This document shows, one piece after another, positions 48,059 through 60,750 of a stretch of 64,000 nt of DNA. A model generated the notes under the pieces. That model made no database searches and was not told the DNA's origin. It saw nothing but the letters and a program-made list of their open reading frames with translations. The first letter of the stretch is position 1; the number at the start of each line of letters is the position of its first letter. Both the position numbers and the translations under genes were made by a program. The DNA lies in NCBI GenBank assembly GCA_014925825.1, contig JACGCK010000168.1, positions 33,264-97,263 of the forward strand. Reading direction: 5' to 3'. The stretch is from Pholiota molesta (Eukaryota; Basidiomycota; Agaricomycetes; Agaricales; Strophariaceae).

Positions 48059-48481
48059 TATTTATTTGGGAATTTGCTCAAAGTTACCTGGAAATTTGAT
48101 CAATACCTTGTACAAATATAATCCTGTATACCTCTTCTGTAATTCTTTGTTTTGCCTATACATTTTTCTTTAAAGTTGATATACTGGAACAAGTAGAGGT
48201 GTGTCGACGCTCAAGGTTCGGTGAGTAGTAGTACCATTTTTTTTTTGAGTGAATAATTCGAGCTGAGTTCACGTACTTTCGACGTCTATTGAAACAGGAA
48301 GACAAAAAACTGCAGAAGATATAGAGATATAAGAGCATTATGTAGAGAATATAAAGTTGGATATGTACAGTATTAATTTGAAGATAATCTAGAAGGACCT
48401 GAAGGCGAAGTAGCTTATAAGGTTAAAGATAGGAAAAAGATAAGTAGACGTGGATTTTCCAGGAAACTTCGTCCATCGAAT
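48059..48481. other. Intergenic region between convergent genes
   Basis: About 0.4 kb, AT-rich, holding the two 3' ends. No other feature is seen. Confidence 0.5.
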
Positions 48482-49289
48482 TCAGAAGACTTCGACAGCA
48501 CCAACCACATTCTTCTCCGAGTCCGCCTCAGGCAGAGAATAAACAATGCTGTGCGCCGGCTCCCTCCAACTCTCCTCAACAGTGACACTGCGCGTCTCAT
48601 GAACCCGAACGTCAAGCCTAGGATTCCTCCCACCCTTGAATTCGTCTTCGTATTTTTTGTGCACAACTGTGACCGAGTCTTCAAATGCACTGTTCTGGTG
48701 GGCGCAGGGTCCGCAGCTGTACGAACCGAGCGTATTGTTGATGCTCGCTTTCCAGTCGGCGGCTGGGACGGCGGAATCGGGCGGAGGTTTAGACAGGACG
48801 CCCAAGGACAAGAAAGATGTGCGTGGGCGGATGATGAGCACGGTCGTATTTTTGGTGGCATAAAGACGGCCTGGCTCATGAGTGAGGGAGTCATGCGCTT
48901 CGTTTGCAGCGAGACTAATAGTCGATAGGCTGGATGTCGAGGTGTGAGCTTCATCTGACATGTAGGGAGAGTTTTCGGACGACGACGAAAGCTCAAAATC
49001 CACGACGGCAGTAATATGTTCGTTAGAAGTATCGCCGCCGAGAGTATAAGGAGAGTCGAGAAAAACACGATCATCGTCGTTGAAAGAAGTATCTTTCGAG
49101 TCGACTATGTCGGAAGCATGAGGCGCGGAAGAAGAAGGTGGTGGTGGTGGTGGTCTGCTCTGCAAGGTACAAGTCTGTGAGATGGAGAGGAGATAAAGCT
49201 GAGGAAGATAAACTGACTTTCATATCAGCGCGCTTTGTTAAATCATAGCGCTGAGCGTCTAGGGGAGGTGAACTCGAACAGCTTCTCAT
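48482..49289 (-). CDS. Hypothetical protein, Ser/Pro-rich
   Basis: Two exons on the minus strand, 49289-49218 and 49159-48482, separated by a 58-nt intron; 249 residues. It starts MRSCSSSPPLDAQRYDL and has a poly-Pro stretch near residue 28. An acidic, Ser-rich middle follows, then a more ordered end with TTVLIIRPRTSFLSLGVLSKPPP and HKKYEDEFKGGR. No known domain, signal peptide or membrane segment is recognised. Function is unknown; low sequence complexity suggests an intracellular, partly disordered protein. Confidence 0.6.
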
Positions 49290-50886
49290 GATGATGGGAA
49301 TAGGAGAGTTGTAAACGAGAATAGTCAAACTTGAGGCTTGGGGACTTTGGATAATAAAGCGAGACAGTGAAACGCTAATAACCTTGCCCGCAGGACCATC
49401 CTTCATCTTATATACGATTATATACATAGGGTGGCATGGAAATCATGGGCCAAGCGTCAAGCGCGCGAGCGGTATTGCATTGTTCAATGGAGGCGCTACA
49501 ACGTGCTTCTTGGGCCACAGATTATTCCTTTAGAGGGCAAAGTAGCATGTGCCTGACTTGGGATTCAAATACCGGACAATGGCCCTAAGCAGCAGGCGAT
49601 CAAATCGATCAAACCTTGAATACGGCCACAAGCTCTGAATTCGGACAGCTGGACAAAGCGTGTTTGTGATCAGTGGCACGAAAGCGGCGTGGTTGAATGT
49701 CGCAGATGAAGATTAATAAAGGCTCAGTGGCCTCAAGGCCTTTGCTTGGTCGGGTGGCATCGTTTTGCCGTCCCTTATAAAACGAGGACATATCATGGCC
49801 GCAGCCAGAACATACCCTCTTAGCAACTTCACGATGTACACGACTAACTCACGGTCGAAATCCACTATCCGCCGGCACTCAGCCAGTTTGCGGGACTCAG
49901 TCATTTTTGTTACTCCAAGTCCATTGCGATTGCGAAAGGTGATTGAATTAGTTAGACGCAAATCTTACCCTTTAATTAAATTTCTCGCATTTAACAGGCT
50001 ATATCCTCGCCCACAATCAAGTCGTTTCCAGACGATGAATTGGAGCCCTTTCCAAAGGAGCTTCAGGAGAAAGCAGCTCATGTCAGGATGAAGCTCAGCC
50101 CCGAAACATCATGCCTATGCGTGGTCACTAGATGCGAAAAGCTAGTTTTGGCGCGGCCGCAACTTGTTTATCTCGAAGGCGGCAAGGTCAAATACCTTGT
50201 AAAAGATAATTGATTTGGTCAAGATTAAGTAGCGTTCGCCGGCCTCAGGCTGCGGTTGTAGAAACATTCATCTCCGCGATTAATCGAAGTGTGTCGAAGC
50301 TCGGACGAATTTATTAGCAATATTTATATATTTGTTAGCGAGATATCGAAGTTGATTAATGTACGAAGAGGTTCATTATAATTTATGCATTCATTCTTGA
50401 TTCATTCTCTTTACGACTCGGACACTGGCCACTGCTCACCAGAAAATAACGCAATGGGTAATAGCCTGGAAACTTAATCCTCTTGCCTGAGCATAAAAGA
50501 GAGAGTCGAAAGACTCTGGCTGCATATTTACGATGGAGCGACCGTGATGAGGGTTGGAAAGTCGGACGCCTCTTTTACTTGGATGCCACCAGAGAGAAAT
50601 TCAGCACCGTTTGAATTTGAGAACCCAGGGAAAAAATAATCTCAGCATCAACGATTCATAGATAGAAGCTCAGCCAAATCTGATAGGCTCAATTTTGATG
50701 AACAAAACTGCGGAGAAAGTTGTGGAGGATGGTTAAGCGCCAAGCAGCAACGGACATCGGATGAGAGTCGCTTAGCATAGGCGTGTGAGCAAATGTGGTA
50801 ATTCCTCCCATTTTGGCAATCAAAAATTCACGACGCGCGTCGTCGACGCGACGCTGCGGCCAACCAGCAGCCTACTAACCCACGAC
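49290..50886. other. Intergenic region between divergent genes
   Basis: About 1.6 kb. A 108-codon plus-strand frame at 49765-50091 is the longest and has no recognisable motif. I see no transposon, RNA gene or strong repeat. Confidence 0.4.
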
Positions 50887-51498
50887 ATGTCCGACCCAAC
50901 CCGCCTTCCTGCTAGTTTCAAGAGTCTATACAGACTATTCCTTCGCACCGTTTCTGCGTCAGTTATGCATCACTCTCGCGCCAGCAGAAATCTCCGACGG
51001 CGTTGGCGATCTACTTTCGACGAGGCTGCAATGGTCACCAGGGAACTCCAGCAAGAGCAATCACCAGAGCATGTCGAATCCCGAAGCGAGTGGTTAAAGA
51101 TATGGCATAACCGAAGTAAGTGAATGATTATTTCCTGTTCTGAGCGGCAGCTAATCCTCGGATCAGTGGACAATACACTGGAGCTGCTCTATAATGCATC
51201 CCATACTCGAGGAATACCTCACCTAGCGACACGTTCTCTCGCATTCGCAATCGAAGACGAAAGGAAACGCGCTTTAGAAAAGCTTGCCCTTCGGAAGGAA
51301 TGGCAACCTGCAAACCCGCAAAACGCGGCCCAGACCCAGAAAACGCTCGAAAAAAAGAAGAAACACGAACAGCTGCAGCTTCATTCTCTGGGCGCCTTGG
51401 ATGAGATTGTCAAAATGGCAGAAGCCAGTGGAGATCTGATTCTGGGACCAAATTCGGTCCCGCTTGGACGCTATGTGCACAGGCGGTCGCGACGATAA
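50887..51498 (+). CDS. LYR-motif protein, probably mitochondrial
   Basis: Exons 50887-51115 and 51167-51498; 186 residues. The N-terminus FKSLYRLFLRT carries the Leu-Tyr-Arg tripeptide (about residues 14-16) inside a basic amphipathic helix, then a SRNLRRRWR stretch and a downstream helix, the layout of complex-I-LYR family proteins. Such proteins are small mitochondrial adaptors that bind acyl carrier protein and help assemble respiratory complexes or iron-sulphur enzymes. The C-terminal half (from ERKRALEKLALRKEW) is charged helix and is longer than in the shortest family members. The specific orthologue is not identified. The intron splits one codon, and the second exon ends in a basic RRSRR tail. 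Confidence 0.68.
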
Positions 51499-52240
51499 CT
51501 ACCTTGATCCTCGACCTCAGTCCAGACAACTGAACGCTTTCCCCTGCACAATCTCTCTTTCGATCTACGACTATGACCAACCATCATGACATTATCTGGT
51601 TAATCTGCAGAAATTCCCGATATTCGGGATGTATTGCGGTTCCGTCGCATTTCATTTTCAAGTGATACAACACTCTTACCAACTAACACCTTCCAGGCTT
51701 CAAAATTCGTCGCCAGCCTTTAATTCTCAGTATGAATTATACTCCTTCCCTTCGAATTCGTCGACTAGCCGCACTTCGTCCTCACCTTCCTTTTCAACGG
51801 GGTGTCAAACATAACGACCCCGGATAAATCGCTCTCGGCATCTTCTTACCGAAACTTCACGGCTAACCCCTTCCGTTCCACCTTGGCGTCCCTCCCGAGT
51901 TTTTCACCTCAGCGATCCCATCAGCTTATTGCACACTGCATTCGTCATTCGATTCAGGTTAATTACCCTTTTGGTGCAATCGAAAGGGCCCAATTGAAAC
52001 CGTCATCAAAACCCCGTATGATGGTATCTATGATGTGTGCATCGACCAAGTCCCCTTGAAATTGTAAAAGTATTTTCGGGTATGATGGACTCGAGAAACT
52101 TCTTATAACAGGGACTCTGGTATCCTCGTTCTAACCGCTCTATCCACTTCCTTCGTTCGTTCGATCTCAGGTGTAACCTGAGCCTTTTGCATCTTCTAAA
52201 AGTCCTTGTCTATTATTCGGTGTTTTCTCCCTTCTTCAAA
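51499..52240. other. Intergenic region
   Basis: About 0.7 kb between tandem genes. The right half is C/T-rich and probably the leader of the next gene. No gene is seen. Confidence 0.4.
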
Positions 52241-53164
52241 ATGTCTGCCACTTCCGCGGCCGCATCGTTGTCCTCTTCCTCATCAGTTGCTGGTCAACAA
52301 TCGCCGGCCTTGAAGGCATCGAGTGATTATGAGGAGAGTTCATTGTATTCATCGCCCGACAATGACTGGGACATGCAGGGTAGTGAACATGTAGGTGGCA
52401 GTGAAACTTGAAATGAATTCGAAGTAGAAATGCATTTTTAACTCTCTTATTAGGTTCAAAACGATATCATTGAGTACTACCCATCAGAGAGCCCACCTCA
52501 AACCCCGGGCCTTTCTTGGGACTCACGACCGAGCTCGGCGTCGCTGTCCACTCCTGCTTTCAAGTCCGTATTCGATGAAACAGAGGATATCATCCCAATC
52601 TCAGCAAATCTCGCGGTCATTATCGAAGAAGATGGCGCCCAAACAGTGCTAATTCCGGCCGATAACCCGTTCTTCAATACTCCATCTCCGAGGAAGCCTT
52701 TTGGATTCGCCCCGTTCTCCACTGATCTGCTCGCTGAAAACGAAGCCGAAATGCCGTCCAATCTCCCGTCCGCAGTCGCTCCCCACAAGATCAAGGAAAC
52801 AGCGCCTTCAAACGCAGGCTCCCCCGATCATCAGAGGGCGAACTCCAAAAAACTGACGCTCCTTGTGGATGCGGCCTTCCTTGACACTACATTCGAAGGC
52901 GAGGTCATGATATCATCTGCTGTCTTTTCGACTCCTTCAATCCGGTTTGGCGATGATGCTTCATGGGCTCCGAAGGATTTCATGTCCGGCCCAGATGTGC
53001 CATTGGACTGCATCTATACTGCGGGCGATATCAGCCCGATGGCAGAACACTGGGGAGGGGTATGTGATTCTTGAGGCTGTGTGGCCAATGTATACTGATT
53101 GACTTTCATCTAGGCCTGGTCCCCGATTGTACGCAGCCCGTTCCGTAGCGCTCCGTGTGTTTGA
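52241..53164 (+). CDS. Hypothetical Ser/Pro-rich protein
   Basis: Exons 52241-52390, 52454-53059 and 53114-53164, all of whole-codon length; 268 residues. A Ser/Ala-rich start (SATSAAASLSSSSS) is followed by an acidic stretch and several TP/SP-rich sites suited to proline-directed kinases (SPPQTPGL, TPSPRKPFGF). Towards the end are short ordered blocks: KLTLLVDAAFLD, then FMSGPDVPLDCIYTAGDISP and HWGGAWSPIV. No known domain is recognised. It is probably an intracellular, phosphorylated regulatory protein, on composition only. Confidence 0.65.
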
Positions 53165-55026
53165 CGCTCACGCTCGTGGTCGTCGGTCGCCTTCCTAAAC
53201 CTTCCTATAAATTATTGAGTGTGTGCGTGTCCCCGTGCGTGTACTTATCGCTCTCGCTCTACCTCCATTAGTTCTGTCCGTTTTTAGCGTGACCTCTTCT
53301 CCATACCATTGGGACAATGTTGCTATCTTTAATATCAGTCTTTACTCTTGTTGTGCGACACCCATCTACCTTTCCTTCGACTTCGTAGCACACCTGTGCG
53401 TAATTAAACCGCCACTACATCTATCAGATATCCACATCAGCGGCGACTGGTACCCACATTATTATAACACACCTTCGCAGCACTTTTGTACATTCCTAGC
53501 CTGTATCAAGTTGTACGCATCTATATCATGAAACTTATATCCTAATCGTCCATCAGAGTCCAGACTCCATCTACGCTGATGATGATATGCACCCAAGTAT
53601 AGAGTTTTATAGAGTTCATTCTGTACATTGTTCTTCTGAATAAGGTAGGTGTCATCCACAATCTGCAAGGTCATGTGCAGTGACTTGCTGTGACCGTAAG
53701 CCCAAGAATATATTTGGAAAGTATGGACACCCAAACTTTAATCAGTTATTATTCTTTATAGAGGTTCTTTTAAATGTAAATTCGTACGCCAATAGAAATT
53801 TCTGTGTATATCGGTCGAAGCGATCTTACTCTGAATCCTAATCTTTGGCAGCAGGTACCCACGGCATCATCGGCACATCCGCATCAGCCACCGCGAGCGT
53901 GCCGCGTCCCAAATCAAAGACGCACGCAACACCACCTCAATCTCGAGACGCATACATATCCCAAGCTCCAACCAATCCAGCGCGAGCCTCGCACACCCAC
54001 CACCTCCAGATCTTCCTCATTCGCCAGATGTCCCACTGCCAAGACCATTGGCACACGTTGGCGCTGGGCCCGGGCACACGGGGGGGCCGGGGGCGGGCGG
54101 GCGCGCGCCCCCAGCGCCACACCAACCACATGCATAGTTGCTGCCCATGATCGCCGCCTCCGGTACGTCTTCTTGCCTTCATTATTGATTTTGAGAGAAG
54201 GGCCATTGGGCTGGGGCCTTCTCAGTCACAGGAGGAGATCAGCCCATGGCCCATGGGTGTGCCAGTGCCACACTGTGCGCGCACTCCATGCGCCAAACAC
54301 GCCTTCATCCTCCTGCCTCATCACATAAGCCTTAATAACCTGCTGGTGGTTCCATTTATGCTGTTCACTCAATCTGATCTTGGTCCATGGAAATTCCAGG
54401 GAATGAAGGAGGTTGGAAGGCAGCCAGTACAAAGTCTTGCTGTACAATAGTATTTCACTATCTACATGTCAAATTCCGTGACAAATGCAAAACTACGCGT
54501 CACTATTGATACCTTAACTAATTTTACACGATTTCCATAAAAAAAGACGGGGCTTGGCCGGTGAGGAACACGAGTTTGACACGCTTTCGGCCTTAATGAG
54601 CGCGTTCCTTCCATTTTGGGTGGTGTCACAAATATCCCACGTGACCTTGCAGATTGTGGATGACACCTACCTTACCACGCTGATGATACAGTTATGGGTC
54701 GGTTCTCTTGGAAACTGATAGTGATGATGGAGTGTGAGATAAGGTATTTTCGTCATCCCGTGATGGGAGCAATTCCGAGGATTACCACCATGGGACTTTT
54801 ATCCGTACCTCACGGCCTCGAGGCCCGCAGATGCTCATGGTTGATTTTGGGCTTGCTTTCAACTCAGCCCCATCATCAGCATAGGCTGAATGTCTGTGGG
54901 CCAGCAATTTCAAAACGACCAAGTCGTCTGGGTTATCATGTTCGCCATTCGTGTATTTATGCTCTCTGCGGACATTGACGCTGATTTATGTTCATTTTAT
55001 ACAGCAATCCGTGGTAAATCAACCAA
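53165..55026. other. Long intergenic region with a GC-rich island
   Basis: About 1.9 kb. The left part should contain the 3' end of the preceding gene. A G/C-rich island at about 54066-54120 contains runs of six and five G and a GGGCGGGCGGGCGCGCGCCCCC-like core. Open frames on both strands here are driven by composition and show no motif. The promoter of the gene at 55027 lies at the right end. Confidence 0.4.
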
Positions 55027-58000
55027 ATGTCCACCGAGACGCCTTCACCGATTTCCGATGACTCGAATTCAACTGAAGGGTATGACTCTTTTTGACTGGC
55101 GAATTTAATTCGAAAATGATGGTAGTAATCGACCTAAATCTACATAGGACTGTTCTGCGCGAGTTTGTTGACCAAGCTATCGCGCAGAAACGGCTGGCCA
55201 CTCTGACGATGTCGCCACGATCTGCTGTGCTTTCCCATTCTTCATTCCAAACACCAACTGCAGACGAACCATCCACGTCGATCGCGAACGGGTCTGCAGA
55301 CCCTGGTCGTCATGTTCGCAAACGGACCACGGACAGTCGCCGGAAACGTGGCGGCATGGAGGTTGCGAGGTCCAGTGCCCTTACGCAGCTAATGGACGTC
55401 GACCTGTCGCGCAAGGACCCAAAGGACGAAGTGATGCGCCTGCGCGAAATCTTGAAGACCGTTGAGCGGCACTCCATTTCGGAAGCGCGGCGGGCGAAGG
55501 ACCTCGAGCGAGCGAATCAGGAGACGGAAAGGCGTCTGCACCTCTTGGCGGAGACCCGGCTGCTGGAACAGAAGGAAACGATGAAAGCCCAACAAGAGGT
55601 TCGACTGGTGCAACTTCAGCTCCAAAATGCACAGGACGAGATTGACAGGAAACAAAGGGAAATGAGAAGGGTTGAAAAGCAACGGGATGAAGCAGAAGCC
55701 GAAGCAGCACGCCAGCGAGACAAAGCCAGGAGGCTCCACGAGCAAACTATAGCCGCTGCCGCTCGCGAGGAAGGCAGGCGACGTGGTTTTCAGGCTGGTT
55801 TTGATTACGCACGGCAGGAGCGCCGAATAGTCGCTTCCGCCAAGAAAACTTCCAATGCTCGACGCATCGCAGCTCGTCGACCTAGTACTGTGGAAAGCAA
55901 TAGCAACAGCCCTCGCAGCGATAAAGGCAAACAGCGAGCTCGGGAAGAGGAACCTGTCGAAATCGACGACTTGTCTTATCGCCGACCCTCACGGGCACGA
56001 CCTCAATCATCATCGCAATCGCAATCCCAGTCTCAGCTTCAGTCACAACCTCACCAACCCCCGCGAGCACCTCCTTCGTCAGCTTCTCGATCTGGGGCTC
56101 ACAATGCTGTGAACCATGATAATGATATGTCCCCTTCACAACTTCCTCTGAGAGGTCTTCCTCCCGTGGAAATCTACGAAGAAGAACGCCGCTCTAGGCA
56201 TGCGCCTTCTTATTCGACTCCTCATCGACCGCCTGTAGCACCGCCGGAGTTTGACTCGGAACCAGAAGAAAATGTCGCCCAACCAGCTATGCCTCCACCA
56301 AATCCGCCTCCGTCGCATCGACCTCCGTCAAATCGACCTCCATCAAATAAACCTTCCTCACGAATGAAGACGCCCTCTGTCCAAGTCTTCGAAATTGATA
56401 TACCACCCGCGGAAGAACTAAATCGACAATGGAGTAGTTCTCAGGAAAATCCTAACGAGATGGTACCTCAGCTTCCGCGAGACCAATGGGTGACAGCTTC
56501 GTCATTTCATCAACTTCGAGGCCCACCCGTAGCGCACCCACCTCCCCAGCCAATGCCTCGACCTGCACCCGGACCGATGCAAACACCCACTAAAACAGTC
56601 AAATTTCCCAAAATACTGACACGGCCATCCCTAGCGAAGACGAAGGAGCAAGCTTCCTCTTGGTATAGGTCACTGAGCTTCCGCAGGAGAAATAAACCGG
56701 TCATTGATCCTATTGCTGAGGAGCCCTTGACTCCATCTACCAGCGCTGGTCCTTTGACGGGCGCGACTATCACTGATTCTGGACCGCCTACCGCGTCTGA
56801 GCCTCCGCAGACAGCTGAATCACAGGATATTTATGGCGGCTCGCAGCAACCGCCAGCCTCGTGGTATCAGCCAAAGCAACCGTGGCTGCCTCCTAACGTC
56901 GCGATGTCTGCCCGCAGCGGGGGCTCCAGAATGCGACCTATATCAGATGCGGGATCCGTATCGACACGCGTCTCTCAGTTTGATTTGCTCTCCACACCGC
57001 ATCTCGCACCTGCCATGAGCGTGCGCAGTGGGAAAGAGGCTCCTAGGAAGATGAAAGAGAAGGACAGCTTCCTCAGCGTCATCAAGGAAGATCCGGCCAG
57101 CCGAGGCAACACGCCTGAGAGATATGGGGGTGGCTCGGGCACGAGTGGCGGACTTCGACCATCAGTGGACAACATGAGGTCGATGGCGTCAGTCCTGTCG
57201 CCGCCTAATTTCGGCCAGCGCCCTGTGCAGCCACAATCATCCTATGGAACGTTCGATAGTTCGGTGAGAGGCGATCAGGTACTCGGTGGGTATGTGCTGT
57301 GCTAATCAAATAAACCAATATGTAGGCCCAGAATAAACGTCGTTCCCGGCGCACGCCTCCTAGTATCGAGGTCCCTGACCCTGATCAAGAGTTGGAGCCT
57401 TTCGGTATTGCATACAATCGTGGCGCAGTTGCGAACGGGTATCAGTCATATCAGGGTAGTACTTTGAATCGTCGGCCTTCCCGCATTTCGGAAAAAACAA
57501 CGCCTGATACGTCGATTGCTATTGATGTTGTTCCTCCTGTAAGCATAATTTTCTCAAATGAGGTAAAATCCGACATTAACCTGTTTCTGCTCCCTTTTTC
57601 GAAAAAACAGTCTGGCATGGCGCCTGATGCAGTTCAGTCGCCTCCACATACAGGTCGAAATCATTTAAGTCCCTATCACAGCTATCAGCCTGCGGCGCCC
57701 GCATTCAAACAGTCGATTCAATCTCTGCGAAGCCAAGGCCAAAGTAGCAGTCGCCGTGAAGCGCCACCTGCAGAACGCCCACCATCTGCCGCAGAAAGTT
57801 CACGCAAACACTCCAAACAGCCCTCCAATGGCTATGCTGATCCCACCCAACACTCGTATCGACCAAGTTCGAGCATGAGTAACGCCCAACCACGACCCCC
57901 ATCTGTATCTTCCCGCCGTGCCTCCGCCAACAATCCATATGGTAACGATAACTACACCTACAGCTACACTGCAGTCGATCAATCACGTTCGCCTGCTCCT

Positions 58001-58384
58001 CAGCACCAAAGCCGACCGGAAAGTGTGCTCTCTTCCAAGTCGAAGAGGACTGTTGTACAACCTTATGCCAGCCAGACGAGCCTTAATAATGTCACCGGTA
58101 CAGGCAGCGTGCTGGGCCAGCCGAAAAACGCCAGCTCTTCTCGCTTGGTGCTCGCCACGCCGATTCAGCGCGTTGCGTCCAATGCTTCTCTGCGGTCACA
58201 GGGATCGTACGCGAGATATAATCCCAATGAGTATGTGGACCCAGCGTTCTGGCCGACGGACGGCCCGCCGCCTGCACCGCCGTCACCGCTCGAGCCGCAA
58301 GGCGAAGGGTATTTCGATATTCCACCACCCAGACCGTCCTCTGCGTTTTCAGGGCTTTCGTACATGTCTATTCCCCATACTTAG
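55027..58384 (+). CDS. Large coiled-coil and proline/serine-rich protein, unknown function
   Basis: Exons 55027-55079, 55148-57278, 57326-57538 and 57611-58384; 1056 residues. After a short Ser-rich head comes a long charged coiled coil (about residues 115-255), beginning around KDEVMRLREILKTVERH and running into AAAAREEGRRRGFQAGFDYARQ. The following 800 residues are disordered and rich in Pro, Ser, Gln and Arg: an SQSQSQSQLQSQ repeat, repeated RPPSNRPPSNKP units, and PKILTRPSL and SLSFRRRNKP segments. The end is Pro-rich and aromatic. I recognise no enzyme domain. A scaffold, cytoskeletal or polarity role is possible but only inferred from composition. The first exon is short and depends on an intron at 55080-55147 whose splice signals are good. 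Confidence 0.7.
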
Positions 58385-58841
58385 GTTCGATTTTCTTTTT
58401 TTTTGATTCGCTATCGCCTCTTTTTGGGCTCAACTACTTGTAGGATGGATCTTGGAATTTCTCGTTTTTTTTTCTGTTGCGATACCTTTCTCATCTCTTT
58501 CGTTGTCTGATTATTGTCCTTATCTATCTCTTTTTCTTGAATACGGAATTTTATATACATCTTACGATAGCATTTGTTGTACGTAGTAGCGTTACGGCTT
58601 GGTTACGGCCTCACGAATATAATACATTGGACGTCCTATAGCATTTGAATCTTCTTTCCCTGTATTGTGCACGCTGCGCGTCGCGGGAGGTGGCGGGATG
58701 CGCGGAATCACGCGCTCGTGTGATCTATAGTCACGAGACGGCGTCTCGCGCCAATAATCAACGACGCGTCGCTTGTCGACTCTCCAACCAACAGCCAGCA
58801 CGACGAGCACAGACTCATCGCTCAGCCTGGCCTCCTTATAG
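58385..58841. other. Intergenic region
   Basis: About 0.46 kb between tandem genes: T-rich 3' end of the preceding gene, then a GC-rich short promoter. No other feature is seen. Confidence 0.5.
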
Positions 58842-60377
58842 ATGTCGGTAACGACACTCTCCAGCGCAGGCGCAACCCAAACGGACCATATACCCTTACC
58901 CTTGATGTCCATCACCGCTGCCACGCCTACCCCACCACGCGCTCACGTACAGGGACACCCTAACACTACACCAACGGGATCTGCAGGAGTGCCGCCGTCG
59001 TATCGGTTGCTGTACAGGGGCGCGCTCTCACTCCCTGACTCGCTGCTATTGCTCGATGGGTTGACGTTTGCGGCACGGTTAGATTCGCCGTCGAAGCAGA
59101 GTACGTTTCAGCTGCTCGAGAATCCGCTGGCGTTAGCATTGGAAAGTATGCGTGGACGGCCCACCCTTAGGATGCTGGGGACTGTCGCTTTGAAGGATGT
59201 GTATTTGGACGAGAGCGGCAGGGTGGAGATGTGAGTACCTCTGGACTGGATGAAGCACTTATGTGATCGCTTACGGCCGTCGTTCAAGGGATATCCATCC
59301 GCTTGCGATCCTTTCACAAATATATTTCGAGAACATGTTTTGCCTGCTGCCTTTCTCGACCGCGTCATCGTCTAAAAATGTCGCTTCCGAACGGTCAGAA
59401 ATTGGGGTCAAAGTAGCTCTAGGAGACAGCAGTACGTCTACTGCTACATGCCTCATTGGTCACATTGACAACATACTGCAAATGGATAGACGGGCCCGAG
59501 ACGACTGAGATCGTCATATTCGCTCAACGGGCGCCTTCCGCGGAAGACGCCAACAATATTCGTCTATACGTGGGCAGAGTAACACCACGACCTTTGCAGC
59601 AGCAGGCCCAGCCGCGTGGGCCACGACCCGATGACCCCATTCCGCGTAAACCTCCCGCTTTCTTTATCAGAGATCTCAAGAGGACAGGCAGTCTCCATAA
59701 TATTGGCGGACCCCGAGATCTCAAACGCGTCGCGAGCAGTAGTAATCTCGCCGTCGGCCCTCTCAAAAAGCACAAGACGCTCGGGGTCGTGGCTGATCTG
59801 GGGAGTGGTGTAAGGCTAGGGGAAGACGACCGAGTATTTAAGGTTCCGGAGCTCCCTAGGCAGGCAAAAGGGAAAGGCAAGGAAAAGGACGTGTTTGGGG
59901 ATGTCTCGGAGGTGCAGCGTGTCGGTGCATCCGGAAATGGCAAGCAGAAGATGGATGACAAAGGTGATGCGGGGCTCGAGAAGGCGAATAAGCACGTAAG
60001 AAAACTTGCATGGTCAATGTGTTCGCACTCATCATTCACGTATTTCTTTCGTATTTCTTTTAGGTCATCAAGAGGGCTACTATAGAATATCTGGCGAAGA
60101 CGAAGGACCCAACGGACCCGACGCGCTCGATTGATAAATCGCATCCTGAATTTAAGGAGTTATATGGCTTTATCTACCGCGGGGTCGGTTTTGCGCTGGT
60201 GAATAGTTTCTTCATTCCCTGTGTCGTTGTCAACAGTCCTGACATACTGTGATTTAGCGGTCGAACATACGCCAGTGCAATATTGAGCTGAATGTCATAG
60301 GCCGCCTCATTGATAAGCATGCTGTGATGTACTTACCCGGCTGCAGCGGCTCATCTGCACACCCTGCAAGCAAATAG
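58842..60377 (+). CDS. Sld7-like DNA replication protein (C-terminal domain similarity)
   Basis: Exons 58842-59230, 59289-59431, 59490-59995, 60064-60198 and 60258-60377; 430 residues. An N-terminal folded part (YRLLYRGALSLPDSLLLLDGL through LRMLGTVALKDVYLD) is followed by a basic disordered linker. The C-terminal helices read KRATIEYLAKTKD, then HPEFKELYGFIYRGVGFALRSNI and a closing HAVMYL. That last pattern, a YRGVxFALR helix pair before a His-x-x-MYL end, is what I recall for Sld7, the yeast partner of Sld3 in firing replication origins. The match depends on the final intron at 60199-60257; reading through it would stop after a shorter tail. The N-terminal similarity is weak, so the call is tentative. 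Confidence 0.55.
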
Positions 60378-60750
60378 ATTCTAGAATCATACGATGATAC
60401 ATGTTCATCTTCGTCCATGGTTTCGAGGACGTATAGCAGTGTGTCCTGCCCTTTGTACACTGCGAGTTCCTCTACTTATATTGATATGCATCCTCGTGCA
60501 CAGCACTGCGTGAACGAAATTTACTGGCACCGCCGAGGACAATAGATATATGGTTTCCCCAAAACGGACGATGACTCCTGAATGCGATCATTTTCCCATG
60601 CACAGGCGCCCATCATATTGCCCAATATAAGAAGAACCTGTGACACGATTACACTCATTTAGTACCCCCACCCTCTTTCCGAGGGTCCCCGCTGCGACTC
60701 ACATACCCTACAAAACTCTGGATACCTGAATCCACAACGTTGCCACTGAC
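60378..60750. other. Intergenic region
   Basis: About 0.37 kb between tandem genes, holding the promoter of the BTB gene. No other feature is seen. Confidence 0.5.

Noticed and set aside
49765..50091. 108-codon plus-strand frame
   Set aside because: Its basic, low-information composition has no family resemblance and lies in a spacer between divergent genes.
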